Shown piece after piece: positions 45,531 to 53,960 of a stretch of DNA of 64,000 nucleotides; positions within the stretch are counted from its first letter, which is position 1; each line of letters opens with the position of its first letter. The translations under genes and the position numbers were made by a program. Under the pieces are notes generated by a model. It searched no databases. It had not been told where the DNA came from and saw only the letters and a list, made by a program, of their open reading frames with translations. The DNA comes from Paracoccus aurantiacus (GTDB lineage: Bacteria; Pseudomonadota; Alphaproteobacteria; Rhodobacterales; Rhodobacteraceae). The stretch is taken from contig NZ_VOPL01000006.1 of NCBI RefSeq assembly GCF_007993065.1, positions 1-64,000 on the forward strand, given 5' to 3'.

Positions 45531-47678
45531 ATGGCTGAACGTTCTTTCAAGGCTGAAGTCGAACATCTGAAGCTCGGTGCAGGCCAGAAGTTTACCGGAG
45601 AAGGCATTCTGGCGATCACCAAGGCGCTTCTGGAATCCGGTGTCGGCTATGTGGGGGGCTATCAGGGCGCGCCGATTTCGCATCTGATGGATGTGCTGGC
45701 GGATGCTCAGGATTTGCTGTCCGATCTTGGCATCCGGTTCGAGGCGAATGCCAACGAAGCAGCCGCCGCCGCCATGCTTTCGGCATCTGTTCATTACCCG
45801 ATCCGGGGTGCCGTGACCTTCAAGGGTCCGGTCGGGGTCAATGTCGCATCCGACGCGCTTGCCAATTTGTCATCCTCGGGCGTCACGGGCGGCGCGCTGG
45901 TGATCGTCGGGGAAGATTATGGCGAAGGCTCCTCGATCATGCAGGAACGCAGCCATGCCTTCGCGATGAAATCGCAGTTCTGGCTTCTTGATCCCCGGCC
46001 CAATCTGCCATCCATCGTCAAGGCTGTTTCCGACGGGTTCGACCTGTCCGAGGCGTCGAATACTCCGGTCATGCTGACCGTGCGCATCCGCGCCTGCCAT
46101 GTCACCGGCACCTTTACCTGCCGCGACAACCGGCGACCCGAACTTACCGTCGAAGAAGGCGTCGCTGCGCCAAGGTCAGATTTCTCGCGCGTCGTGCTGC
46201 CGCCTGCATCCTATCGGCACGAGCAGGACAAGATCGAACGCCGCTGGCCTGCGGCAGAGCGGTTCATCCGCGAGCGACATCTGAACGAGATATTCGGCCC
46301 GGCAACGGCACCGGTCGGCATTGTGATGCAAGGGGGAATGTATAACGGCACCATCCGCGCGCTTCAGCAATTGGGGCTGGCCGATATTCACGGCGATTCC
46401 GAAATCCCGCTTTATGTTCTGAACGTCACCTATCCCTTGGTCGCGGATGAGTTTGCAGATTTCTGCGCCGGCAAGACGTCAATTCTTGTGATCGAGGAGG
46501 GTCAGCCGGAATTCATCGAAACCCAGCTTGGCAGCTTCCTTTACCGCGCCACTTCTGAGGTCCGGCTGCATGGCAAGGATGTGTTTCCGATGGCTGGCGA
46601 ATATACCGGCGCCGTCATGCGCGACGGTATCGCCGCCTTCCTGAAAGACGCCGCGCCGCAGATCCTGCCCGATACGGTGCGCGCGCCGAATACCGAGGCG
46701 CTGGAAATCCCTGACCTGTCGGAAACCGTGCCCATCCGTCCGCCCGGCTTTTGCACCGGCTGCCCTGAACGCCCCATTTTCGCCGCCATGAAGCTGGTCG
46801 AGAAAGAGTTGGGCAAGCACCAGATCGCCGGCGATATCGGCTGCCATCTTTTCGCCGCCCTGCCACCGTTCGAGATCGGCGGCGCGACGATGGGATACGG
46901 GCTTGGCCCGGCGGCGAACGGGGCCTTTGACGGCGGCGGCGACAAGCGACCCATCGCAATCATCGGTGACGGCGGCTTCTGGCATAACGGCCTCAGTTCT
47001 TCATTCGGGAACATGGCGTTCAACAAATCCGACGGGTTGGCAATCGTCGTGGACAATTTCTATGCGGCGGCGACAGGGGGGCAGGACGTCATGTCCTCGC
47101 GCGCGGCAAGCAAGACCAAATCGACAAGGAACCCCATTGGCAGGGCCTTGCGTGGAATTGGTATCGACTGGGTGCGCCAGATCGACCGGACCTATGATGT
47201 CGGCAAGATGCGCGACACGATACGCGAGGCGCTGACGACCGCCGAAAAGGGCCCGAAAGTCATCGTTGCCTCGTCCGAATGCATGCTGAACCGGCAGCGC
47301 CGGGAAAAGCCGCTGCGCAATGCCGCGATCCGAGAAGGCAGGCGTGTCGATGTGCCGCGTTTCGGCGTGGATGAAAGCGTCTGCACGGGCGATCACGCCT
47401 GCATGCGGCTGTCCGGGTGCCCTTCGCTGTCGCTGAAGAAGCTGGACGATCCTCTGCGCGACGATCCTGTTGCCAGCATCGACCAAAGCTGCGTCGGCTG
47501 CGGCAATTGCGGCGAGGTCGCCGATGCCGCCATCCTGTGCCCCAGCTTCTATCGCGCGGATGTCATCCATAATCCGGGGCCGGTCGAACAGCGACTCGCC
47601 CGATTCCGGGGCCGTATCACCAGCTATCTCAGCGCGCGACGCGCGAAGCGCCGGTTGGATCTGGGGGTTTCGCCATGA
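45531..47678 (+). CDS. indolepyruvate-type ferredoxin oxidoreductase, alpha subunit (fused), module C
   Basis: 715 residues. N-terminal 2-oxoacid oxidoreductase domain (GEGILAITKALLESGVGYVGGYQGAP), then a thiamine diphosphate domain (about 400-590, with GDIGCHLFA and IGDGGFWHNG as the cofactor loop), then a ferredoxin-like tail: first cluster VCTGDHACMRLSGCP, where one ligand is Asp, and second cluster CVGCGNC with a later Cys. It decarboxylates arylpyruvates or related 2-oxo acids to acyl-CoA, giving electrons to ferredoxin. GGGGAAAT precedes the ATG. ATGA overlap couples it to the beta gene. Confidence 0.9.
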   Translation: MAERSFKAEVEHLKLGAGQKFTGEGILAITKALLESGVGYVGGYQGAPISHLMDVLADAQDLLSDLGIRFEANANEAAAAAMLSASVHYPIRGAVTFKGPVGVNVASDALANLSSSGVTGGALVIVGEDYGEGSSIMQERSHAFAMKSQFWLLDPRPNLPSIVKAVSDGFDLSEASNTPVMLTVRIRACHVTGTFTCRDNRRPELTVEEGVAAPRSDFSRVVLPPASYRHEQDKIERRWPAAERFIRERHLNEIFGPATAPVGIVMQGGMYNGTIRALQQLGLADIHGDSEIPLYVLNVTYPLVADEFADFCAGKTSILVIEEGQPEFIETQLGSFLYRATSEVRLHGKDVFPMAGEYTGAVMRDGIAAFLKDAAPQILPDTVRAPNTEALEIPDLSETVPIRPPGFCTGCPERPIFAAMKLVEKELGKHQIAGDIGCHLFAALPPFEIGGATMGYGLGPAANGAFDGGGDKRPIAIIGDGGFWHNGLSSSFGNMAFNKSDGLAIVVDNFYAAATGGQDVMSSRAASKTKSTRNPIGRALRGIGIDWVRQIDRTYDVGKMRDTIREALTTAEKGPKVIVASSECMLNRQRREKPLRNAAIREGRRVDVPRFGVDESVCTGDHACMRLSGCPSLSLKKLDDPLRDDPVASIDQSCVGCGNCGEVADAAILCPSFYRADVIHNPGPVEQRLARFRGRITSYLSARRAKRRLDLGVSP

Positions 47679-49195
47679 ATGCGCCGATCCGTCCGATGCG
47701 GTCTGATGATGCTGCAGGCGGGATCATCAAACTGGCGATCCTTGCCGTGGGCGGGCAGGGCGGCGGCGTTCTGACAAACTGGATAGAAGCGCTTGCCCGC
47801 GCAAATGGCCACGAGGCGCAGGCAACCAGCGTGGCTGGCGTCGCGCAGCGCACCGGCGCGACGGTTTATTACGTCGAGATGGCACCTGCGGGCGAAAAGG
47901 AGACGGTCTTTTCCCTGATGCCCGCCGCTGGCGACGTGGATATCATGATAACCGCCGAACTGATGGAAGCCGGGCGCGCCATCATGCGCGGCTTCGTCAC
48001 ACCGGACCGGACCACGCTCATCACCTCGACACATCGCGCGCTCGCGGTATCCGAAAAGATGGTGCCTGGCGACGGCATCGCATCATCGGAAGAAGTGCTG
48101 GCCGCCGCCGAGATTGCCGCACGCCGTGTCATCCATGCTGATTTCGACGCGCTCGCCATCGCAAGCGGCTCTGTCATCTCTGCGACTCTGTTTGGCGCAC
48201 TTGCCGGCTCCGGCGCGCTTCCCTTCCGGCGTGAGGCGTTCGAGGACGCGATCCGCGCCGGTGGAAAAGGGGTAGAGCCAAGCCTGCGCGCTTTTGCGGT
48301 CGGCCTTGACGCTGCCAGAAGCGGCACCGACGCAACGCCACCAGAAACGCTAGACGCTCCATACCGGGTCAGCGGGCCGGAAAAGCTGCTTGCCGAATGG
48401 GCGCATCTTCAGGACCGGCTCGGCGTCTCGCCGGCGCCGGCCCGCGATATTGCCGATGCCGGTCTGCGCAAGGTGGTCGATTTTCAGGACATCGCCTATG
48501 GCCGCGAATATCTGGATCGTCTGGATGTGATCGCGGCGCAGGACAGCGGCGACGGCAACCTGACACGAGAGGCGGCGAAATACATTGCCAACGCCATGGC
48601 CTATGACGACCTGATCCGCGTCGCCGATGCCAAGACCCGCGCCGGCCGCACCGCGCGCATCGCGCAGGATATGCGCCTGACCGGCGGGCAACTGATGCAG
48701 GTAACAGAATTCATGCATCCCCGCGCAGAGGAAATCGTCTCGATCCTGCCGGCAAGAATGGGCGCACGCTGGCAACAGAACCCGTCGCGGATGAAGCTGA
48801 TCGACCGGCTGTTCAATCGCGGTCGGCGCATCCGCAGCGACGGGATCATCGGGTTTTCGATGCTGTATCTCCTTGGTGGCATGAAGGGCTGGCGACGCCG
48901 CACCCTGCGGCACGCTCAGGAAATGGCGCATATCGACGCCTGGCTTGCGCGCGTGCAGTCTGCGCCTGAACCCGTCGCGATCGAGCTTCTGCGAAACCAG
49001 CGCCTCATCAAGGGCTATTCCGACACCCATGCCCGCGGTCAGTCGAAATTCGCCCGCGTGATGGAGGGTGCGCGCCTGGTCGAGCATCGCGAGGACGCCG
49101 CCGACTGGATACGCCGCCTGCGCGAGGCGGCGCTGCAGGACGAGGAAGGCAAGGCGCTGGATGGCGCGCTGCAGACGGTGAAAAGCTTCGCCTAA
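47675..49195 (+). CDS. indolepyruvate-type ferredoxin oxidoreductase, beta subunit (long form), module C
   Basis: 506 residues. Residues 15-210 are the gamma/beta 2-oxoacid oxidoreductase domain (LAILAVGGQGGGVLTNWIEALA, AGVAQRTGATVYYVEMAP). The remaining 300 residues are an alpha-helical extension typical of the long aerobic-type IorB, of unknown role, with GRTARIAQDMRLTGGQLMQ. It acts with the alpha subunit. Its stop overlaps the stop of a convergent gene by four bases. Confidence 0.88.
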   Translation: MNAPIRPMRSDDAAGGIIKLAILAVGGQGGGVLTNWIEALARANGHEAQATSVAGVAQRTGATVYYVEMAPAGEKETVFSLMPAAGDVDIMITAELMEAGRAIMRGFVTPDRTTLITSTHRALAVSEKMVPGDGIASSEEVLAAAEIAARRVIHADFDALAIASGSVISATLFGALAGSGALPFRREAFEDAIRAGGKGVEPSLRAFAVGLDAARSGTDATPPETLDAPYRVSGPEKLLAEWAHLQDRLGVSPAPARDIADAGLRKVVDFQDIAYGREYLDRLDVIAAQDSGDGNLTREAAKYIANAMAYDDLIRVADAKTRAGRTARIAQDMRLTGGQLMQVTEFMHPRAEEIVSILPARMGARWQQNPSRMKLIDRLFNRGRRIRSDGIIGFSMLYLLGGMKGWRRRTLRHAQEMAHIDAWLARVQSAPEPVAIELLRNQRLIKGYSDTHARGQSKFARVMEGARLVEHREDAADWIRRLREAALQDEEGKALDGALQTVKSFA

Positions 49196-50334
49196 GGCAG
49201 GGGTTCCAGCGTCGCCAGCGCGTCATAGGAATGAGCCAGCAGGCAGTCCTTCGCAAAGACCGGATTGGCCGCGTCGCCACCCTTGGTCACGACCAGACCG
49301 CGTTTGAAGCTGGCGTTGGGATAGGGGCTGTCAGGGTCCGACCGGATCAAGTCGCCCGCATCGTCGGACGGTTCATAACTGTAAAAGGCGGTATAGGTGT
49401 AATCCCCGCTGTCAAAGCTGATCTCGCCAAAGCGGCTTGGGCCTGCGCCGTTTTCCGGCAGGATGCGAAGCTTGTCCAAGTCCCGGTCCAGAACCAGTTC
49501 TGCCGCGCCGTTCAGCGGGCCATAGCTGTAGCGCATCCCCGTTTCGGTTCGGCTGATCGTCACCGCATGGGTGCCGCCTTCAAGCCGGCAATAAAACACC
49601 GTGTCGGTCGGGACGCGGTCCACCTGCGCCGGGTCTTCTTCGATGTCGGCATCGCGACGCTTTCCTGACGGGGTCGGCGTGCAGTAATAGTCCAGCAGGT
49701 CGGGATTATCCGGCACCTTGCCAACGGGCAGCGGCTCGGCGATGCCGCCTTGCATGGCAGCGCTTATGTCACATGCAAATCCATCCCCGCCAGATGGCGG
49801 TATCGCGAAAGGATCTATCTCGACCTGAAAGGAAAGCGTCCGGTTGGCGGCGGTATAAAGCTGCAAAAGCTGTCCGGCACCGTTACGGCTGGCAGCGACG
49901 ATATAGCCGTCGCGATCCCGGCTTAGGGAATGACCATAGATCAATTCCGGCTGCATGAACTGTCCGCTGTCGGGGTTCTGGAAGAATATACCAAACACCC
50001 CATTGACCATGCCGACGCGCACGAATGTCACCAGATCAAGCCAGCCGTCCTGATCCACGTCGATCAGATCGGGCAGATAGCTTGCCGTCAGCACCGCGCC
50101 TTCGGGCGTCTGTTCCAGCGTGGCATCCTGAAAATCATCCTGCACCTGCCGCCATATCACTGTATGCAACTGGCCCCGCTCGACCCAACTGATGGTGCAA
50201 TCCGGCCCGCTGAGGAAAGTCGGACCTTCGGTCGGTTCGGCCGTTGTGCAATCCTGCACGGCAAGCGCGGGTGCGGCGAGACTGGTTAAGAATGCAGCGG
50301 CCAAAACCGCCGCGAAATGGCGAAAGGAAAACAA
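49192..50334 (-). CDS. exported protein with FG-GAP-like calcium loop, function unknown
   Basis: 380 residues with a Sec signal (FRHFAAVLAAAFLTSLAAPALA). The mature protein has a segment PDLIDVDQDGWLDLVTFVRVG, an integrin/VCBS-type D-x-D-x-D-G calcium loop inside a beta-propeller-like repeat, and several cysteines (ACDISAAM, DYYCTPT, VFYCRLE, AKDCLL) suited to disulfides. No catalytic motif was recognised. It is a single gene between the oxidoreductase operon and the RidA operon, apparently unrelated to either. Confidence 0.7.
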   Translation of the reverse strand: MFSFRHFAAVLAAAFLTSLAAPALAVQDCTTAEPTEGPTFLSGPDCTISWVERGQLHTVIWRQVQDDFQDATLEQTPEGAVLTASYLPDLIDVDQDGWLDLVTFVRVGMVNGVFGIFFQNPDSGQFMQPELIYGHSLSRDRDGYIVAASRNGAGQLLQLYTAANRTLSFQVEIDPFAIPPSGGDGFACDISAAMQGGIAEPLPVGKVPDNPDLLDYYCTPTPSGKRRDADIEEDPAQVDRVPTDTVFYCRLEGGTHAVTISRTETGMRYSYGPLNGAAELVLDRDLDKLRILPENGAGPSRFGEISFDSGDYTYTAFYSYEPSDDAGDLIRSDPDSPYPNASFKRGLVVTKGGDAANPVFAKDCLLAHSYDALATLEPLP

Positions 50335-50421
50335 GGTAACTCCCCGACAGACACAACGCCTTCCAGCTTAGTCAAATCGTGTCGGCAGGCAATTCAAACC
50401 GGCCTGTTGGCGATTCGCCCG

Positions 50422-50440
50422 GGCAGCATCTGACGCTGCC
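50422..50440 (-). terminator. possible terminator after the module D operon
   Basis: GGCAGC / GCTGCC stem with a 7-base loop, a few bases beyond the ridA-like stop in the direction of transcription. No T run follows, so confidence is low. Confidence 0.35.
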
Positions 50441-50445
50441 TTCAT

Positions 50446-50847
50446 TCATACCTTGCGGATATAGGCCGTCGCCTCGATCTCGATCAGGGCCTCGTCCTCG
50501 ATCAGGTCCTTGATGACCAGCATCGACATGGCCGGAAAATGGCGGCCCATGACGCGGCGATAAGCCTCTCCGACCTCGCGCTGGCGGGACAGGTATTCGC
50601 CCTTGTCCTTCACGAACCATGTCAGGCGGCCAATGTCGGTCACTTCGCCGCCCGCCGCGCGGACCACATCGGCGATATTCGTCAGTGTCTGTTCCATCTG
50701 GCCGATGAAATCGTGGGTCTCGAACACCTTGTCGCGGTTCCAGCCGATCTGCCCACCGATATGCAGCGTGCCATCTGGCATGAGCATGCCATTGGCGTAT
50801 CCAAGCGCGGGCGCCCAGCCGTCCGGGTGAATCGTCTCTGGCTTCAT
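50446..50847 (-). CDS. Rid-family (YjgF/YER057c) protein, module D
   Basis: 133 residues of Rid fold (GYANGMLMPDGTLHIGGQIGW, IGQMEQTLTNIADVVRAAGGE, MSMLVIKDLIEDEALIEIEATAYI). Archetypal RidA uses an Arg in the PARSCVEV segment to hydrolyse enamine/imine intermediates; here the matching segment reads DEALIEIEA, without that Arg, so it belongs to another Rid subgroup. In an aminobenzoyl-CoA operon it may still help to release ammonia from an enamine. It overlaps the thioesterase gene by ATGA and is the last gene of the run. Confidence 0.83.
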   Translation of the reverse strand: MKPETIHPDGWAPALGYANGMLMPDGTLHIGGQIGWNRDKVFETHDFIGQMEQTLTNIADVVRAAGGEVTDIGRLTWFVKDKGEYLSRQREVGEAYRRVMGRHFPAMSMLVIKDLIEDEALIEIEATAYIRKV

Positions 50848-51254
50848 GCCGTCCCCTCCATGATGTCGCTGACTGTCTTGCGCACGGCATCCGGCCAGCT
50901 GCGCGGCTTGCCGTCATTGCCGATGCAGACGATGACCTGATCGACGGTGAAGCGCGTCACACCTTCGCCATGCGCGACGATTGTCAGGCCCATGCTGGAC
51001 CGGCCCAGCTTGTCGATGGTGATGTCCAGCCGGATCTGTTCGCCAAGGCGGCAGGGTGCCTTGAAGTCGATGTTCAGCCGGGCCGTCGGCACGCCGCCCA
51101 CCTTCACGATTTCCGCGAAGGACCAGCGAAGGCAGTCGCCGAACAACGCCTCGACCGCGTCATTGATGATTTCGACATAGCGGGGGTAGAAGCCGATCCC
51201 CGCCGGGTCGCAATGCTTGAACAGGATTTTCTGGGGAAAGGTGAAATGCGCCAT
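50844..51254 (-). CDS. 4-hydroxybenzoyl-CoA-type thioesterase, module D
   Basis: 136 residues of hot-dog fold with the 4HBT active-site segment FKHCDPAGIGFYPRYVEIIND, where the Asp is catalytic. Start at 51254 follows the acyl-CoA dehydrogenase stop by one base; the frame is open further upstream but enters that gene. It probably hydrolyses a CoA ester late in the pathway or removes dead-end thioesters. Confidence 0.9.
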   Translation of the reverse strand: MAHFTFPQKILFKHCDPAGIGFYPRYVEIINDAVEALFGDCLRWSFAEIVKVGGVPTARLNIDFKAPCRLGEQIRLDITIDKLGRSSMGLTIVAHGEGVTRFTVDQVIVCIGNDGKPRSWPDAVRKTVSDIMEGTA

Positions 51255-51255
51255 C

Positions 51256-52416
51256 CTAACCCCCCTGATGCGCCGAAAGCGCCTGCCTTGCGATAACCAC
51301 GCGCTGCACGTCGCTGGCGCCTTCATAGATGCGCAAGGCCCTGATTTCTCGGTAAAGCCTTTCAACCACCTCGCCAGAACGCACCCCATCGCCGCCGAAA
51401 AGCTGCACCGCCTTGTCGATCACCTGCTGCGCCTGATCGGTGGCGAACAGCTTGGCCATCGCGGCCTCGCGCGTGACACGGGGCGCGCCGGAATCCTTGG
51501 TCCATGCGGCGCGGTAAACCAGCAGGGCGCTGGCATCCACATCCAGCGCCATGTCGGCGATATGACCCTGCACCATCTGCAGATCGAACAGCGGCGCGCC
51601 CTGCACCTGACGGCTGATAACTCGGGTCAGCGCCTCATCCAGCGCGCGGCGGGCAAAGCCAAGCGCGGCAGCGGCAACGGTCGAACGGAACACATCCAGC
51701 ACAGACATGGCAATGCGAAACCCCTGCCCCGGCTGGCCCACCATTGCGCTTGCCGGGATGCGGCAATCGGTGAAGCGCAGCGTGGCAAGGGGATGGGGCG
51801 CGATGGTTTCCAACCGCTCTGCGATCTCGAACCCCGGCAGACCGGCGGGCAGGATGAAGGCCGAGAGGCCCTTCGCGCTCGGCGCCTCTCCGGTGCGGGC
51901 GAACAGCGTATAGACATCCGCGATGCCGCCGTTGGAAATCCAGGTCTTTTCGCCATTCAGCACATAATCACCGCCGTCGCGCGTGGCCGTCATGGTCGAA
52001 TTGGCCACGTCCGATCCCGATCGCGGCTCGGTCAGGGCAAAGGCCGAAATCGCCTTGCCTGCGCGGGTCTGGGGCAGCCATTCCGCCTTCTGCTCGTCTG
52101 TCCCGAACAGCGAAATGGCGCCCGTCCCCAGCCCCTGCATGGCGAACGCGAAATCGGCCAGCCCGTCATATCGCGCCAGCGTCTCGCGGATCAGGCACAG
52201 ACTGCGCACATCCAGCGTGCCGCCGGCCGGATCGACTGCGGAATGGGTCAGAAACCCCGCATCGCCAAGCGCCGAAACCAGCGAACGGCAGGCGGCATCG
52301 GTGTCGTGATGGTCGATCTGCGCCAGCGCATCGGGCGCCCACGCTTCCAGCGCCGCCGACAGTTCGCGGTGGCGGTCATCGAAAAAGGGCCAGTCGAGGA
52401 AGGATTTATCTGCCAT
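51256..52416 (-). CDS. acyl-CoA dehydrogenase, module D
   Basis: 386 residues in the normal acyl-CoA dehydrogenase order: N-terminal helices, middle beta domain with [18 protein letters not shown] and [11 protein letters not shown], and C-terminal helices with [37 protein letters not shown]-dependent oxidation of a ring or chain CoA ester. The start overlaps the enoyl-CoA hydratase stop (TGATG). Confidence 0.93.
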   Translation of the reverse strand: MADKSFLDWPFFDDRHRELSAALEAWAPDALAQIDHHDTDAACRSLVSALGDAGFLTHSAVDPAGGTLDVRSLCLIRETLARYDGLADFAFAMQGLGTGAISLFGTDEQKAEWLPQTRAGKAISAFALTEPRSGSDVANSTMTATRDGGDYVLNGEKTWISNGGIADVYTLFARTGEAPSAKGLSAFILPAGLPGFEIAERLETIAPHPLATLRFTDCRIPASAMVGQPGQGFRIAMSVLDVFRSTVAAAALGFARRALDEALTRVISRQVQGAPLFDLQMVQGHIADMALDVDASALLVYRAAWTKDSGAPRVTREAAMAKLFATDQAQQVIDKAVQLFGGDGVRSGEVVERLYREIRALRIYEGASDVQRVVIARQALSAHQGG

Positions 52417-53216
52417 CAGTCGCCCTCGAACACGGGTTTTTCCCTGGCGACAAAGGCGTGATAGGCGCGGTGAAAATCCTGGCCCTGCATGCAGATCGCC
52501 TGCGCCTGCGCCTCGGCCTCTATCGCCTGATCGAGGCTCATCGACCATTCCTGCGCCAGCATGGTCTTGGTCATCATGTTCGCGAAATTCGGGCCCGCAG
52601 CGATGCGCGCCGCCATATCGCCGGCCTCATCCATCAGCTTCGCCTGCGGCACGACGCGGTTGAAGAAGCCCCATGCGAGGCCCTCATCCGCCGTCATGGC
52701 GCGCCCCAGATACAGCAGTTCCGCCGCCCGGCCCTGCCCGATGATGCGCGGCAGGATCGCGCAGGCCCCCATGTCGCAACCGGCCAGACCCACGCGGTTG
52801 AACAGGAACGCCGTCTTCGCCTCGGGCGTGGCGACGCGCAGGTCGGACGCCATGGCGATGATCGCGCCCGCACCCGCGCAGACGCCGTCCACCGCCGCGA
52901 TGATGGGCTTGCCGCAGCCGATCATCGCCTTGACCAGATCGCCCGTCATGCGGGTAAAGCGCATCAGGTCCTTCATGTTCATCTTGGTCAGCGGGCCGAT
53001 GATTTCGTGCACATCCCCGCCAGAGCTGAAATTGCCGCCATTCGGGGCGAAGATCACCGCCTTCACATCGTCCGCGTAATGCAGGTCACGGAACCAGTCG
53101 CGCAGCTCGGCATAGCTGTCGAAGCTGAGCGGGTTCTTTCGTTCCGGCCGGTCGAGCGAGACGGTGGCAATCCCGTCCTTTGTCGACAGTTTGAAGTGCT
53201 TCACGTTGCTGCGCAT
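52416..53216 (-). CDS. enoyl-CoA hydratase/isomerase family protein, module D
   Basis: 266 residues of crotonase fold: oxyanion-hole segments [11 protein letters not shown] and [19 protein letters not shown], then [25 protein letters not shown], where crotonases place their second acidic residue. It hydrates or hydrolytically opens the reduced ring in the aminobenzoyl-CoA route (inference from context). It starts directly after the SDR stop codon. Confidence 0.91.
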   Translation of the reverse strand: MRSNVKHFKLSTKDGIATVSLDRPERKNPLSFDSYAELRDWFRDLHYADDVKAVIFAPNGGNFSSGGDVHEIIGPLTKMNMKDLMRFTRMTGDLVKAMIGCGKPIIAAVDGVCAGAGAIIAMASDLRVATPEAKTAFLFNRVGLAGCDMGACAILPRIIGQGRAAELLYLGRAMTADEGLAWGFFNRVVPQAKLMDEAGDMAARIAAGPNFANMMTKTMLAQEWSMSLDQAIEAEAQAQAICMQGQDFHRAYHAFVAREKPVFEGD

Positions 53217-53960
53217 TCAGATTTCTCCTCCCGACAGGGTCAGGGTGTGACCATTGACCGAACGCGCGGCATCCGAAAGCAGATACAGCGCGGCGCTCGC
53301 CACCTCGTCCGTCTGGATAAAGCGCCGCTGGGGGTTGCCTTTGGTCAGGGATTTGCGGGCGTCATCTTCGGTCATCCCGGTCTTTTCGACAATATTCGCA
53401 ATCGAACGGTCCAGCAGCGGCGTGTCGATGAAGCCGGGACATATGGCATTGACGGTGATGCCGGTCTGCGCAAGTTCCAATGCCAGCGCACGGGTCAGCC
53501 CCACCACGCCGTGTTTCGCTGCACAATAGGCCGAGACATAGGGATAGCCCTTCAGCCCCGCGGTCGAAGCGACGGCGATCATCCGCCCCCAGCCTGCCGC
53601 TTTCATATCGGGCAACGCGGCCTGCCAGACATTTGCAACGCCCACCAGATTGACGGCCAGCATCGCGCCCAACTGGTCGGGCGTCATCCTGGCGAAAGGC
53701 ACGCTTTCGGCATTGCCCGCATTCGCGACGACACCAAGGATCGGGCCCTGCGCCTTTCGTGCGGCATCGAAGGCCGCTGCGACCTGCGCCGCATCGGTCA
53801 CGTCGCAAATCTGATACGGCAGTTCCTGATCGCGCAGGGGCTTCTCGCTGCGCCCCATGATTGTGACTTTCTCGCCCGCCAGTGTCAGCGCATGCGCGAT
53901 TTCCGCGCCCACGCCCGAACCGCCACCAGTCACGACGATATGCTTGCCCGATGCTTTCAT
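53217..53960 (-). CDS. SDR-family dehydrogenase, module D
   Basis: 247 residues with an intact SDR set: [23 protein letters not shown], active site [11 protein letters not shown] (Y-x3-K) and PGFIDTPLL. Overlaps the monooxygenase stop by ATGA. Probably oxidises a ring hydroxyl of the CoA-bound intermediate, similar to a 3-hydroxyacyl-CoA dehydrogenase. Confidence 0.91.
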   Translation of the reverse strand: MKASGKHIVVTGGGSGVGAEIAHALTLAGEKVTIMGRSEKPLRDQELPYQICDVTDAAQVAAAFDAARKAQGPILGVVANAGNAESVPFARMTPDQLGAMLAVNLVGVANVWQAALPDMKAAGWGRMIAVASTAGLKGYPYVSAYCAAKHGVVGLTRALALELAQTGITVNAICPGFIDTPLLDRSIANIVEKTGMTEDDARKSLTKGNPQRRFIQTDEVASAALYLLSDAARSVNGHTLTLSGGEI

